Positions 1-7,676 of a stretch of DNA of 8,883 nt are shown in pieces. Each line of letters begins with the position of its first letter. The stretch's first letter is position 1. A program made the translations under genes and the position numbers. The notes beneath the pieces are model-generated. The model saw only the letters and a program-made list of their open reading frames with translations, did no database searches and was not told the origin of the DNA. The DNA is from Pseudomonadota bacterium (GTDB lineage: Bacteria; Pseudomonadota; Gammaproteobacteria; Acidiferrobacterales; Acidiferrobacteraceae): NCBI GenBank assembly GCA_021797365.1, contig JAJZZU010000038.1:4065-12947 (forward strand). Direction: 5' to 3'.

Positions 1-127
1 CCGCGCGCCGCCGGCCACTCGAAGTATCATATCTACAACCTTCTGCGGTTGAACTTCGATCTCATGACCGGCTTTTCGCTGGTACCGCTGCAGGTCTTCA
101 CCATGCTCGGCTTCGCGGTATCGCTTT
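1..127 (+). repeat. Displaced internal arnC fragment, exact direct repeat of 989-1115
   Basis: These bases match 989-1115 letter for letter. Their first frame encodes ArnC residues 199-241, from the end of the catalytic domain into the first membrane segment. The match ends at 127: base 128 is C here but T at 1116. After the break the sequence is arnB, in another frame, and the arnC frame runs out of family-like sequence and stops at 241-243. This is therefore not a functional arnC. The left end of the match is set only by the window edge, so the true repeat may be longer. It is either an assembly artefact at a contig end or a real rearrangement junction. Confidence 0.95.
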
Positions 128-391
128 CTTTTGAATGTGGAGGCCGCAGGCATGGACCGCGAGCGCTTCATGGCCGAGATGAAGGCACGCAATATCGGCA
201 CGGCCATTCATTACCGCGCGGCCCACCTCTACCCCTATTATAGGGACCGCTACGGGTATCGGCTCGGCGATTTCCCGCGCGCCGAACGCATCTCCGAGCG
301 CATCGTGAGTCTGCCGTTGTTTCCCGCCATGACGGACGCCGATCAGGACCGCGTGATCGCGGCTATGGCCGACGTCTTTGCCCGGGCCTGA
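128..391 (+). CDS. arnB: ArnB, UDP-4-amino-4-deoxy-L-arabinose aminotransferase, C-terminal fragment (5' part missing)
   Basis: This is the last ~87 residues of a DegT/DnrJ/EryC1/StrS-type PLP aminotransferase, most like ArnB. ArnB transfers an amino group from glutamate to the UDP-4-keto-pentose to make UDP-L-Ara4N in the cytoplasm. The visible family signatures are IGTAIHYRAAH, the tyrosine-rich stretch after it, and SERIVSLPLFPAMT near the end. The family is about 380 residues, so roughly three quarters of the protein is absent. The frame cannot be extended upstream: it enters the displaced arnC fragment and meets stops at 50-52 and 65-67. A TTG at 131 could be called as a start, but it lies inside the domain and is not a real start. 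arnC begins 3 bases after the stop, which fits the canonical arnB-arnC order. The gene is probably intact in the genome and cut here by the chimeric junction; a truly broken copy cannot be excluded. Confidence 0.88.
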   Translation, partial: LLNVEAAGMDRERFMAEMKARNIGTAIHYRAAHLYPYYRDRYGYRLGDFPRAERISERIVSLPLFPAMTDADQDRVIAAMADVFARA

Positions 392-394
392 TCC

Positions 395-1336
395 ATGCGT
401 CCGTATGTGAGCGCAGTGATCCCCGTCTTTAACGAGGAGGAGAACCTAAGGCCGCTCTTCGAGCGCCTCGTGGCGGTGCTGGATGCCATGGGACGGCCCT
501 ACGAGATCGTGTTTACAAACGACGGCAGCGCCGACCGCTCCGGCGAGATCTTGCGGGAACTCCACGCGCAGCGCCCCGCGCAGGTGCGGGTCATCGATTT
601 CAACGGCAACTTCGGCCAGCACATGGCCATCATGGCGGCCTTCGAGTACGTGCGTGGCGATGTCATCGTGACCCTGGATGCCGACCTCCAGAACCCGCCC
701 GAGGATATCCCGCGCCTCATCGAGAAGATCGAGCAGGGCTTCGATGTCGTCGGTGGTTACCGGCGCGACCGCCAGGATACCTGGTTTAGGCGCAATGCCT
801 CACGGCTTATCAACATGATACGGGCACGCATCACGCGTATCGAAATGCGCGACCAGGGCTGCATGCTGCGCGCCTACCGGCGGCACATTGTCGACAGTAT
901 CGCGACGAGCGGCGAGGTCTCCACCTTCATCCCGGCGCTCGCCTATAACTTCGCGGCCAATCCGACCGAGATCGAGGTATCCCATGCGCCGCGCGCCGCC
1001 GGCCACTCGAAGTATCATATCTACAACCTTCTGCGGTTGAACTTCGATCTCATGACCGGCTTTTCGCTGGTACCGCTGCAGGTCTTCACCATGCTCGGCT
1101 TCGCGGTATCGCTTTTGAGCGCCATCCTCGTGGTCTATCTCCTTTTGCAGCGTATCTTTATCGGGCCCGAGGTCCAGGGCGTCTTCACGCTGTTTGGCAT
1201 CATGTATTTCCTTGTGGGCCTCGGGATCTTCGGCCTCGGGATCATCGGCGAGTATATCGGGCGGATCTATCTCGAGGTCCGCAAGCGCCCGCGTTTCGTG
1301 ATCCGCGAGGTCGTTCAGGCCATCGATGACCAGTAG
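395..1336 (+). CDS. arnC: ArnC, undecaprenyl-phosphate 4-deoxy-4-formamido-L-arabinose transferase
   Basis: This 313-residue family 2 glycosyltransferase (E. coli ArnC is about 322) transfers Ara4FN from UDP to undecaprenyl phosphate at the inner face of the cytoplasmic membrane. The GT-A domain occupies about residues 4-200, with VIPVFNEEENL near the start, NDGS at 42-45, NFGQH at 72-76 and the metal-binding DADLQNPPE at 95-103. The conserved GCMLRAYRRHIVD follows at 155-167. Two hydrophobic helices (about 225-252 and 262-287) anchor the C-terminus, followed by the family's GEYIGRIYLEVRKRPR tail. The ATG lies 3 bases after the arnB stop with no strong Shine-Dalgarno, which suggests translational coupling. 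The stop overlaps the next gene by 11 bases. Related GT2 enzymes such as polyprenol-phosphate glucosyltransferases look similar, but the operon context decides for ArnC. Confidence 0.95.
   Translation: MRPYVSAVIPVFNEEENLRPLFERLVAVLDAMGRPYEIVFTNDGSADRSGEILRELHAQRPAQVRVIDFNGNFGQHMAIMAAFEYVRGDVIVTLDADLQNPPEDIPRLIEKIEQGFDVVGGYRRDRQDTWFRRNASRLINMIRARITRIEMRDQGCMLRAYRRHIVDSIATSGEVSTFIPALAYNFAANPTEIEVSHAPRAAGHSKYHIYNLLRLNFDLMTGFSLVPLQVFTMLGFAVSLLSAILVVYLLLQRIFIGPEVQGVFTLFGIMYFLVGLGIFGLGIIGEYIGRIYLEVRKRPRFVIREVVQAIDDQ
989..1115 (+). repeat. Second copy of the 127-bp direct repeat, inside intact arnC
   Basis: This is the native context of the repeat whose other copy is 1-127. It is in frame with arnC, begins on a codon boundary (Pro199), and covers residues 199-241 at the junction of catalytic domain and first membrane helix. 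The offset between copies is 988 bases. No inverted ends or target duplications surround it, so it does not look like a mobile element. Confidence 0.95.
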
Positions 1337-2243
1337 CCCACAGGTTATCGTTTTTGGTTATCACGAGGTCGGCTACCGCTGCCTTGAGTGGCTGCTGTCA
1401 CGCGGCGTCTCTGTCCCGGTGGTCTTTACCCACGAGGATGATGCCCGCGAGCGGATCTGGTTTCGATCGGTCGCCGGTCTCGCGCGCGATGCCGGAGTGC
1501 CGGTCCTCACCCCCTCGTCCTTGAAAGACCCGGCGATCGTCGCGCGGATTTCCGAATGGCGTCCGGATGTGCTCTACTCGTTCTATTACCGAAACATGAT
1601 CCCGCGCGAGATCCTCGCGATTCCGCGCTACGGCGCCTTCAATATGCATGGATCGTTATTGCCGCGGTACCGCGGGCGGGTGCCCATCAATTGGGCGATC
1701 ATCCACGGCGAACGGGAGACCGGCGCGACCCTCCATCATATGGTCGCGCGCGCCGATGCCGGTGATATAGTCGATCAGGAGGCCTGTCCTATCGGCCCCG
1801 ACGACACCGCTTACGACGTGTTTCTGAAGGTGACGGAGGCGGCGGTCACGGTGCTCGCGCGCAGCCACGACGCCATCATCGCCGGCCGTGCGCCGCGCCG
1901 CCCGCAGGATGAGAGTCGGGCGACCACCTTTGGCGGCAGGGGACCGGAGGATGGGCGCATAGACTGGGATCGTGACGCGGTGTCGGTCTTCAATTTCGTG
2001 CGCGCGCTCACCGAGCCCTATCCCGGGGCCTTCAGCGCGCTGCGTGGGGCGCGCTTTCGGGTCTGGTGGGGTCGGCCGGTCGTGCTCGCCCCCGGGGACC
2101 GCAAGCCCGCGGGGTGTGTCGTCTCCGTGGAGCCGCTCATCGTGGCGACCCGCGATGGGGGGTTTCGGGTGGACAGGCTCGAGTGGGCTGAGCCGGATGC
2201 CCCCGGACGCCGGGATTTCATCATTGGGGAGCGCGTCGGCTGA
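1326..2243 (+). CDS. arnA: UDP-4-amino-4-deoxy-L-arabinose formyltransferase (stand-alone ArnA N-terminal domain)
   Basis: This 305-residue protein corresponds to the N-terminal half of E. coli ArnA (about 1-304). It transfers a formyl group from N10-formyl-tetrahydrofolate to UDP-L-Ara4N. The formyltransferase fold spans about residues 5-195. It carries [14 protein letters not shown], with catalytic Asn106 and His108, and [10 protein letters not shown], with Asp144; these align with E. coli Asn102, His104 and Asp140 at a constant offset of four. A C-terminal OB-like domain follows from about 205 ([15 protein letters not shown], then EPYPGAFS near 233-240). The ATG at 1326 overlaps the end of arnC by 11 bases. 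The protein stops where the linker to the dehydrogenase domain would begin. The next gene is in a different frame after 38 bases, so this is a genuine split rather than a single frameshift. Methionyl-tRNA formyltransferase is a relative, but the sequence and neighbours favour ArnA. Confidence 0.93.
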   Translation: MTSSPQVIVFGYHEVGYRCLEWLLSRGVSVPVVFTHEDDARERIWFRSVAGLARDAGVPVLTPSSLKDPAIVARISEWRPDVLYSFYYRNMIPREILAIPRYGAFNMHGSLLPRYRGRVPINWAIIHGERETGATLHHMVARADAGDIVDQEACPIGPDDTAYDVFLKVTEAAVTVLARSHDAIIAGRAPRRPQDESRATTFGGRGPEDGRIDWDRDAVSVFNFVRALTEPYPGAFSALRGARFRVWWGRPVVLAPGDRKPAGCVVSVEPLIVATRDGGFRVDRLEWAEPDAPGRRDFIIGERVG

Positions 2244-2270
2244 TCGCAGCCGGTGCCCCGCCATCATCTT

Positions 2271-2274
2271 GGAG
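2271..2274 (+). promoter_or_regulatory. Shine-Dalgarno for the ArnA dehydrogenase gene
   Basis: GGAG sits 7 bases before the ATG at 2282. It is the only well-spaced ribosome binding site within the forward arn operon and supports independent initiation of the second ArnA half. The rest of the 38-base gap (2244-2281) shows no promoter or hairpin that I can recognise. Confidence 0.7.
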
Positions 2275-2281
2275 AAGCATA

Positions 2282-3316
2282 ATGGCCTTGAAAGTCCTGA
2301 TTCTAGGAGTGAACGGATTCATAGGTAACAGCCTGACCCAGGCCATCCTCGAGCAAAAGGACTGGGAGATCTATGGCATGGACATGAATAACGACAAGCT
2401 CGAGACCTGCCTCGGCAATCCGCGATTCCATTTCGTGGAGGGCGATATCACGGTCAATCGCGAGTGGATCGAATATCACATCAAGAAGTGCGATGTCGTG
2501 TTGCCGTTGGTGGCCATCGCCACGCCTGCCACCTATGTCACAGACCCCCTGCGGGTCTTCGAGCTGGATTTCGAGGCCAATCTCGATATCGTGCGCAAAT
2601 GCGTGCGCTATAAGCGCCGCGTGCTGTTTCCCTCGACGTCCGAGGTCTATGGCATGAGCGCCGATACCCCCTTCAACGAGGAGACGAGCCATCTGGTGCT
2701 GGGCCCCATCCACAAGCAGCGCTGGATTTATTCCTGCTCGAAGCAGCTCATGGACCGCGTCATCTATGCCTATGGCAAGGAAGGCCTGCCCTTTACCCTA
2801 TTTCGCCCCTTCAATTGGATCGGACCCAAGCTCGACAACATCCTCGAGCCCAAGGAAGGGAGTTCGCGCGTCCTCACCCAGTTTCTCGGCAATATCCTGC
2901 GCGGCAAGGATATCCAGCTCGTCGACGGCGGCAATCAGAGACGCAGCTTTACGTATATCGATGATGGCGTCGACGCCCTGTTGCGCATCATAGAAAACCG
3001 CGACGGCTGCGCCGACGGCCGCATCTTCAATATCGGCAACCCGGCCAACGATTGCTCCATCAAAGAGCTCGCGGATGCGCTCGTGACCCTGGTCCGGTCC
3101 TATCCCCGGTATGCGGCGTTGGCCGACCAGGTGAAGGTTGTGGCGGTCAACTCGAAGGAATATTACGGCGAGGGTTATCAGGATATTCTGACGCGCGTAC
3201 CTTCGATCGAGAATGCCCGCAATTATCTCGGCTGGGAGCCGCGCACCGATCTTACGACCGCCTTGAAGAAGACTCTCGACTACCATCTCGATCGTCCATC
3301 TCAGGAACTGCAATAA
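2282..3316 (+). CDS. arnA: UDP-glucuronate oxidative decarboxylase (stand-alone ArnA C-terminal domain)
   Basis: This 344-residue extended short-chain dehydrogenase matches the C-terminal half of E. coli ArnA (about 314-660). It uses NAD+ to oxidise and decarboxylate UDP-glucuronate to the UDP-4-keto-pentose, the ArnB substrate. A Rossmann GVNGFIG lies at residues 9-15. The catalytic set is visible: Ser120 and Glu121 in PSTSEVYG, and Tyr150 and Lys154 in IYSCSK. These align with E. coli Ser433, Glu434, Tyr463 and Lys467. Arg305, in [10 protein letters not shown], is the likely counterpart of E. coli Arg619. The retained Ser/Glu/Arg set separates it from UDP-glucose 4-epimerases and argues for decarboxylation. 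UDP-xylose synthase is related, but the operon context favours ArnA. The stop is 4 bases before arnD. Ugd, encoded nearby on the other strand, would supply its substrate. Confidence 0.95.
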   Translation: MALKVLILGVNGFIGNSLTQAILEQKDWEIYGMDMNNDKLETCLGNPRFHFVEGDITVNREWIEYHIKKCDVVLPLVAIATPATYVTDPLRVFELDFEANLDIVRKCVRYKRRVLFPSTSEVYGMSADTPFNEETSHLVLGPIHKQRWIYSCSKQLMDRVIYAYGKEGLPFTLFRPFNWIGPKLDNILEPKEGSSRVLTQFLGNILRGKDIQLVDGGNQRRSFTYIDDGVDALLRIIENRDGCADGRIFNIGNPANDCSIKELADALVTLVRSYPRYAALADQVKVVAVNSKEYYGEGYQDILTRVPSIENARNYLGWEPRTDLTTALKKTLDYHLDRPSQELQ

Positions 3317-3320
3317 GGGG

Positions 3321-4235
3321 ATGCCCGACATCATCATTGCCGTAAAGGTCGATGTGGACACCGAGCGTGGCACGCGCCTCGGTGTCCCCGCCTTGGCGCG
3401 GGTTTTCGATGAGCTCGGGATACGCGCGACCTTTTTCTTCTCCCTGGGTCCGGACAATACCGGACGGGCCTTGCGGCGGGTCTTTCGTCCCGGGTTCCTG
3501 AAAAAGGTCAGACGCACGAGCGTCATCGGCACCTATGGAATGCGTACGTTGTTGAATGGCGTATTGTGGCCGGGCCCGTATATCGGTCGACGCCATGCCG
3601 ATGTCATGCGCGCCATCCGCGATGCCGGTCACGAGGTCGGCATCCATTGCTACGATCACATCCGCTGGCAAGACGGCCTCCATCGCATGCGTCTTGCCGA
3701 GGTGCGCGCGGAGTTTGGCCGGGCACGCACGGAATTCGCGCGCGTCTTCGGGGTCGCGGCCACCGCTGCCGCCGCTGCCGGCTGGCAGGCGGACGCGCAC
3801 AGCCTCACGGTCTACGACGAGGCGGGGCTCGCCTATGCCAGCGACACGCGCGGCAGCACGCCGTTTTTCCCCGCCGTCCGCGGCCAACGCTTTCGCACGC
3901 TCCAGATCCCCACCACGCTCCCGACCCTCGATGAACTCATGGGCCGCCCCGATTTTCCCGACGAGCTGCTCGCCACGCACTATTTTTCCCTGCTGCACCG
4001 CAACGCGGTCAACGTGATGACCGTCCATGCCGAGATCGAGGGCCTCGTCAAACGGGACTGGTTCCGCGAGTTCCTGACGCGCGCCGTGTCCATGCGCGTG
4101 CAGTTCCTCACGTTGGCGGCGGTCGCCCAGACGGTATTGGCGCAGCCCGACGCGGTGCCGGTCAATGAGCTCGTCCAAGGCGAGATCGATGGGCGTTCGG
4201 GGACGCTGGCCGTGCAAGGCGGCGCCATCGCGTGA
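3321..4235 (+). CDS. arnD: ArnD, 4-deoxy-4-formamido-L-arabinose-phosphoundecaprenol deformylase
   Basis: This 304-residue NodB-like polysaccharide deacetylase (E. coli ArnD is about 296) removes the formyl group from undecaprenyl-phosphate Ara4FN, making the transfer to the lipid carrier irreversible. The visible signatures are VDVDTERGTR at 10-19 with the catalytic Asp11 (E. coli Asp9) and Asp13, FFFSLGPDN at 38-46, GIHCYDH at 107-113, AAAGWQAD at 151-158, and TVHAEIEG with His236, matching E. coli His233, the proposed acid. The ATG follows the previous stop by 4 bases. An AAGGGG abuts it directly, too close for ideal initiation, so coupling to the upstream gene is likely. The family-typical C-terminal VNELVQGEIDGRSG is intact. 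The stop overlaps the hrpB start by 4 bases. Confidence 0.95.
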   Translation: MPDIIIAVKVDVDTERGTRLGVPALARVFDELGIRATFFFSLGPDNTGRALRRVFRPGFLKKVRRTSVIGTYGMRTLLNGVLWPGPYIGRRHADVMRAIRDAGHEVGIHCYDHIRWQDGLHRMRLAEVRAEFGRARTEFARVFGVAATAAAAAGWQADAHSLTVYDEAGLAYASDTRGSTPFFPAVRGQRFRTLQIPTTLPTLDELMGRPDFPDELLATHYFSLLHRNAVNVMTVHAEIEGLVKRDWFREFLTRAVSMRVQFLTLAAVAQTVLAQPDAVPVNELVQGEIDGRSGTLAVQGGAIA

Positions 4236-6703
4236 CGGGCCCCGGGCTCGACGCGTTACCGGTTGCTGCCTGTATCGGCGATCTTCGGGCGGCGTTGTCA
4301 GACCATGGCGTGGTGCTCCTGTCGGCGCCGACCGGTAGCGGCAAGACCACCGCCATACCCCCCGCGCTGCTTGATCTGCCCGCCCTCGGCTCGCGCAAGA
4401 TCCTCATGCTCGAGCCGCGCAGGCTCGCGGCGCGTCTGGCCTGTGAATGGATGGCCTCGGTCATCCACGAGCGTCCCGGCGCCACGATCGGCTATCGTAC
4501 CGGCACCGAGACCGCAGTCTCGGGGGCGACGCGCATCGAGGTCATGACCGAGGGTGTGTTGACCCGCCGCCTGCAGCGCGATCCCGAGCTTGCCGACACC
4601 GGTCTTGTGATCTTCGACGAGGTGCATGAGCGACATCTGGCGACGGACCTGGGCCTGGCGCTGGTTCGCGATATCCAGTTAGGCCTGCGTACCGATCTGC
4701 GCGTCCTGCTCATGTCGGCGACGCTCTCCGATACCGCGTTCACCCGGTATTTTCCGGATGCGCCGCTCGTGGAATCACAGGGACGGCAATTCCCCGTGGC
4801 CATCGACTATCTCCCGCGGGCCGCCGGCCTGCGCCTCGACCGGCTCGTACGCGATGGCGTGCTGCGCGTCCTCGCCGTCACCCGTGGTGATGTGCTGGTG
4901 TTTCTGCCAGGCCTGCGTGAGATCGCGCACTGCGAGCGCGCGCTGGAAGGCGATATGGCGGCCATGGGTATTACGCTTCGCCGCCTCCACGGCGCGATGT
5001 CGGGCGCGGAGCAGGATCTGGTACGAGAGCGCGAGGGACCGCGGCGCGTGATCCTTGCAAGCGCGGTCGCGCAGAGCAGCATCACATTGCCGCGCGTCGA
5101 CGGCGTCGTCGACGCGGGCCTTGTCCGCACCGCCTGTTTCGATCATGCCAACGGCTTTACGCGGCTCGTTACGTCCCCGGCAAGCCAGGACATCGCCGAC
5201 CAGCGCGCCGGGCGCGCGGGACGCGTGCGCCCCGGTCATTGCCTGCGGCTATGGACCCCGGAAGATCACCGTGGCCGACCCCGTTTCGCGCGGCCGGAGA
5301 TCGAGCAGGCCGACCTCAGCGTGTTGGCGCTCGATCTCGCCGCCTGGGGTACGCCGGACGCCGCCGGCCTGCATTGGCTTACGCCCCCTCCGTCTGCGGC
5401 CTTCGCGGCTGCGCGCCGACGGCTCCACGAGCTCGGGCTTGTCGCCCTGGACGGCACGATCACAACCGCCGGTCGCCGTACCGTGGATCATGGGTTCAGT
5501 CCGCGCCTGGGCGCAGCCCTCGCCTGCGCCGCGCCCGCACACCAGCCGTTATTGTGTGCCGTGGCGGCGATCGTAGACGAGCGTGACACGGTTCGTGATC
5601 GCGATGACGTCGCGCTCGCCACGCGGCTTACGTGGTTGCGGACGCATCCCGACTCGGCGGCCGCGCGGCGCATGCGTCGTCTCGCGGCGCGCGTACGCGT
5701 GCCGGCCTGGAACGGTGAGGGCGCGCATGATGAAGAGCTGGCGCGGCTTCTCCTGCCGGTCTACGGTGATCGCGTCGCTTTGTGTGTGGAGCACGGTGAG
5801 ACCGCAGTCTTCAAGCTGGCCTGCGGCCCACGCGCGCGCCTTGCGCTTGCCGACCCCTTGAGCCGCCAGGATGCGCTTTTGGCGCTGATCGTCGAGGAGA
5901 CCGCTGAGGGTCCGTGGATGCGCCTGGCGGTGCCCCTCTCTGGATCCTTGTGGGACGACGCCCAGCGATCGGCCGTCGAGCGCCTATGCGTGCGTTGGGA
6001 TGAACGCACATATACCTTTGCGGCGTACAAGGAGCGGCGTCTGGGCGACATCCGCTTGCAGGCACTCCCCTGTGCCGTCCCCCGAGATGCGGATTTCCCG
6101 GAGGCCCTGGAGGCCGCGGTGCGACGCGCGGGTCTTGCCGCGCTTCCGTGGACCGAGGAGGCGTTGGCCCTGCGCGCGCGGCTCGCGTGGCTCGCGTCCT
6201 TACCGTCTCGCGAGGGCTGGCCCGATGTCAGTGATGCCGCGCTCGTCAGCCACGTCCAGTGGCTTTCGGCGGCGGTCATTGCGCCCCGCGGCCAGACTGC
6301 CGCGGCGTCCGTGGACGTGGCTCGCGGGCTCTATCATGGGCTGCTCTCATCCGTCCAACGACACGAGATCGACCGTCTGGCGCCGGCCTCGGTGCCGCTG
6401 CGTTCGGGCCGCCCGTATCCGCTTCGCTATACCGGCGGCGGCCCCCCGGTGCTCGCCGCTCCCGTGCAGGAATTCTTGGGGATGACCGAGACGCCCCGGC
6501 TGGACGCCGGCCGCGTCGCGGTCACGGTGGAGCTGCTTTCGCCCGCGCGCCGGCCGCTGCAGGTGACCTCCGACCTCCAGGGCTTCTGGCGGGGCGCCTA
6601 TCCCGAGCTCAGGCGCGCGCTCGCGGCCCGCTACCCGCGCCATGAGTGGCCGCTCGATCCGCTGTCTGTGCCGCCCTATCGCCCGCACAAGAGGAGGTCT
6701 TGA
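4232..6703 (+). CDS. hrpB: ATP-dependent RNA helicase HrpB (DEAH/DEVH type)
   Basis: This 823-residue superfamily 2 helicase is close to the usual HrpB length (E. coli about 809). RecA-like domain 1 has the Walker A APTGSGKT at 32-39, DEVH at 129-132 (motif II) and SAT at 162-164 (motif III). Domain 2 ends in QRAGRAGR at 324-331 (motif VI). A helical middle region follows, then the HrpB-specific C-terminus with [12 protein letters not shown] (768-779) and RYPRHEWP (800-807). The start is a GTG whose last two bases form part of the arnD stop TGA, giving a 4-base overlap and likely coupling. Motif V reads [11 protein letters not shown], whereas many family members have ATNIAETSLTI; the Asn and Glu are replaced. 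The bacterial function is poorly defined; RNA remodelling is inferred from the family. The last 95 bases are antisense to the 3' end of bioB. Confidence 0.96.
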   Translation: MTGPGLDALPVAACIGDLRAALSDHGVVLLSAPTGSGKTTAIPPALLDLPALGSRKILMLEPRRLAARLACEWMASVIHERPGATIGYRTGTETAVSGATRIEVMTEGVLTRRLQRDPELADTGLVIFDEVHERHLATDLGLALVRDIQLGLRTDLRVLLMSATLSDTAFTRYFPDAPLVESQGRQFPVAIDYLPRAAGLRLDRLVRDGVLRVLAVTRGDVLVFLPGLREIAHCERALEGDMAAMGITLRRLHGAMSGAEQDLVREREGPRRVILASAVAQSSITLPRVDGVVDAGLVRTACFDHANGFTRLVTSPASQDIADQRAGRAGRVRPGHCLRLWTPEDHRGRPRFARPEIEQADLSVLALDLAAWGTPDAAGLHWLTPPPSAAFAAARRRLHELGLVALDGTITTAGRRTVDHGFSPRLGAALACAAPAHQPLLCAVAAIVDERDTVRDRDDVALATRLTWLRTHPDSAAARRMRRLAARVRVPAWNGEGAHDEELARLLLPVYGDRVALCVEHGETAVFKLACGPRARLALADPLSRQDALLALIVEETAEGPWMRLAVPLSGSLWDDAQRSAVERLCVRWDERTYTFAAYKERRLGDIRLQALPCAVPRDADFPEALEAAVRRAGLAALPWTEEALALRARLAWLASLPSREGWPDVSDAALVSHVQWLSAAVIAPRGQTAAASVDVARGLYHGLLSSVQRHEIDRLAPASVPLRSGRPYPLRYTGGGPPVLAAPVQEFLGMTETPRLDAGRVAVTVELLSPARRPLQVTSDLQGFWRGAYPELRRALAARYPRHEWPLDPLSVPPYRPHKRRS

Positions 6704-7619
6704 GGCCGAGCTTGGCAAACAATGCCTGATCGGCGGCGACCTTGGGGTTTGGCGTGGTGAGCAGCATGTCGCCCGCGAAGATCGAATTGGCGCCGGCGAA
6801 GTAACACAAGGCCTGCAGCTCCTCGCTCATGCCTTCGCGACCCGCGGCGATGCGTACGCGGCTCGTCGGCAGACAGATGCGCGCCACGGCGATGGTGCGC
6901 ACGAACTCGAAGGGCTCCAGGCTCGGTTCATCCCCGAGCGGTGTCCCCGGTACGCGCACCAAAAGATTGATCGGCACGCTCTCCGGCGGCGGATCGAGCG
7001 CCGCGAGTTGGGCGATGAGTCCGGCGCGGTCGTGGCGCGTCTCCCCCATGCCTACTATCCCCCCGCAGCACACCTTGAGCCCGGCCTTGCGCACCCGCGC
7101 GAGCGTCTCTAGGCGGTCGTCATAGGTCCGCGTCCCGATTACCTCTTTATAGAATTCCGGACTGGTATCAAGGTTATGGTTGTAATAGTCGAGTCCGGCC
7201 TCGGCCAGCTGCTCGGCCTGGCCTTCGCGCAAAAGCCCGAGCGTCGCGCAGGTCTCGAGTCCCAGGCCGCGGATTGCGGCGATCATCTCCGCCACGCGCT
7301 TTAGGTCGCGCTCCTTGGGACCACGCCATGCCGCCCCCATGCAAAAGCGTCCGGCCCCGCTTGCCTTGGCGCGGCGCGCGGCCGCCAGCACCTCGTCGAT
7401 ATCGAGCAAGGCCTCGTCCTGAACACCCGTGTCATGACGCCGCGACTGCGGGCAGTATCCGCAATCCTCCGGACAGCCACCGGTCTTGATCGAGAGCAGC
7501 GTGCTGATCTGGATCTCGTTGGCATCGAAGTGGCGCCTATGGACGGTATGGGCCTCGAACAGAAGATCGAAAAAGGCGTGGGCAAAAAGGTCTTCAACGG
7601 CGTGCGTTGTGTGGGTCAT
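6609..7619 (-). CDS. bioB: Biotin synthase BioB
   Basis: This 336-residue radical SAM enzyme inserts sulfur into dethiobiotin to form biotin. The SAM-binding [4Fe-4S] motif is Cys49, Cys53 and Cys56 ([13 protein letters not shown]). The sacrificial [2Fe-2S] ligands are visible as Cys93 (RFCMGAAW), Cys124 (ETCATLG), Cys184 and Arg256 (SRVRIAAGR), matching E. coli Cys97, Cys128, Cys188 and Arg260 at an offset of four. Residue 185 is a second Cys where E. coli has Ser. [12 protein letters not shown] at 146-157 is also typical. The ATG at 7619 has a strong AGGAGG four bases upstream. Recognisable homology ends at FAKLGL (301-306). The remaining ~30 residues, rich in Ala, Arg and Gly, are encoded wholly antisense to the conserved hrpB C-terminus, so they are probably an unconstrained tail. 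No other bio gene is in the window. Confidence 0.96.
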   Translation of the reverse strand: MTHTTHAVEDLFAHAFFDLLFEAHTVHRRHFDANEIQISTLLSIKTGGCPEDCGYCPQSRRHDTGVQDEALLDIDEVLAAARRAKASGAGRFCMGAAWRGPKERDLKRVAEMIAAIRGLGLETCATLGLLREGQAEQLAEAGLDYYNHNLDTSPEFYKEVIGTRTYDDRLETLARVRKAGLKVCCGGIVGMGETRHDRAGLIAQLAALDPPPESVPINLLVRVPGTPLGDEPSLEPFEFVRTIAVARICLPTSRVRIAAGREGMSEELQALCYFAGANSIFAGDMLLTTPNPKVAADQALFAKLGLKTSSCAGDRAAQTADRAATHGAGSGPRARA

Positions 7620-7623
7620 GGTT

Positions 7624-7629
7624 CCTCCT
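7624..7629 (-). promoter_or_regulatory. Strong Shine-Dalgarno of bioB
   Basis: The minus strand reads AGGAGG with a 4-base gap to the ATG ending at 7619. It is a perfect core match, though slightly close. It fixes the bioB start, because no other in-frame start nearby has comparable support. Confidence 0.8.
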
Positions 7630-7637
7630 CGTGCCCC

Positions 7638-7666
7638 ACGCTACGGTGCCCGCCGCGCCCTGTCAA
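7638..7666 (-). promoter_or_regulatory. Candidate sigma-70 promoter for bioB
   Basis: On the minus strand a perfect -35 box TTGACA (7661-7666) is followed after 17 bases by TAGCGT (7638-7643), a weak -10 box that keeps the first T, the A and the final T. It lies in the 57-base gap between the ugd stop and the bioB start. Transcription would begin almost at the Shine-Dalgarno, giving a leader of roughly 15 bases. The -10 is poor, so this is an inference. bioB may also be read through from ugd. Confidence 0.45.
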
Positions 7667-7676
7667 CTCTCGAAGA

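Noticed and set aside
131..133. TTG as a start for a small arnB-like gene
   Set aside because: It falls inside the conserved aminotransferase C-terminal domain right at the chimeric junction and has no ribosome binding site.
49..243. Open frame starting in the displaced arnC fragment and crossing into arnB DNA
   Set aside because: It is a product of the chimeric junction. The first part is ArnC sequence and the rest is arnB read in the wrong frame.
1656..2267. 203-residue minus-strand frame opposite the formyltransferase gene
   Set aside because: Shadow of a GC-rich coding region; low-complexity composition and no recognisable motifs.
3252..4217. 321-residue open frame on the minus strand opposite arnD
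   Set aside because: arnD is clearly coding here with all catalytic motifs. The antisense translation is rich in Arg, Ala, Gly and Asp, with no domain signature and no ribosome binding site.
4506..4523. Perfect inverted repeat CCGAGAC-CGCA-GTCTCGG
   Set aside because: It lies deep inside hrpB, encodes conserved-region residues (TETAVSG), and has no following T-run, so it is unlikely to be a terminator. A 13-base partial copy near 5798-5811 reflects the same Glu-Thr-Ala-Val codons.
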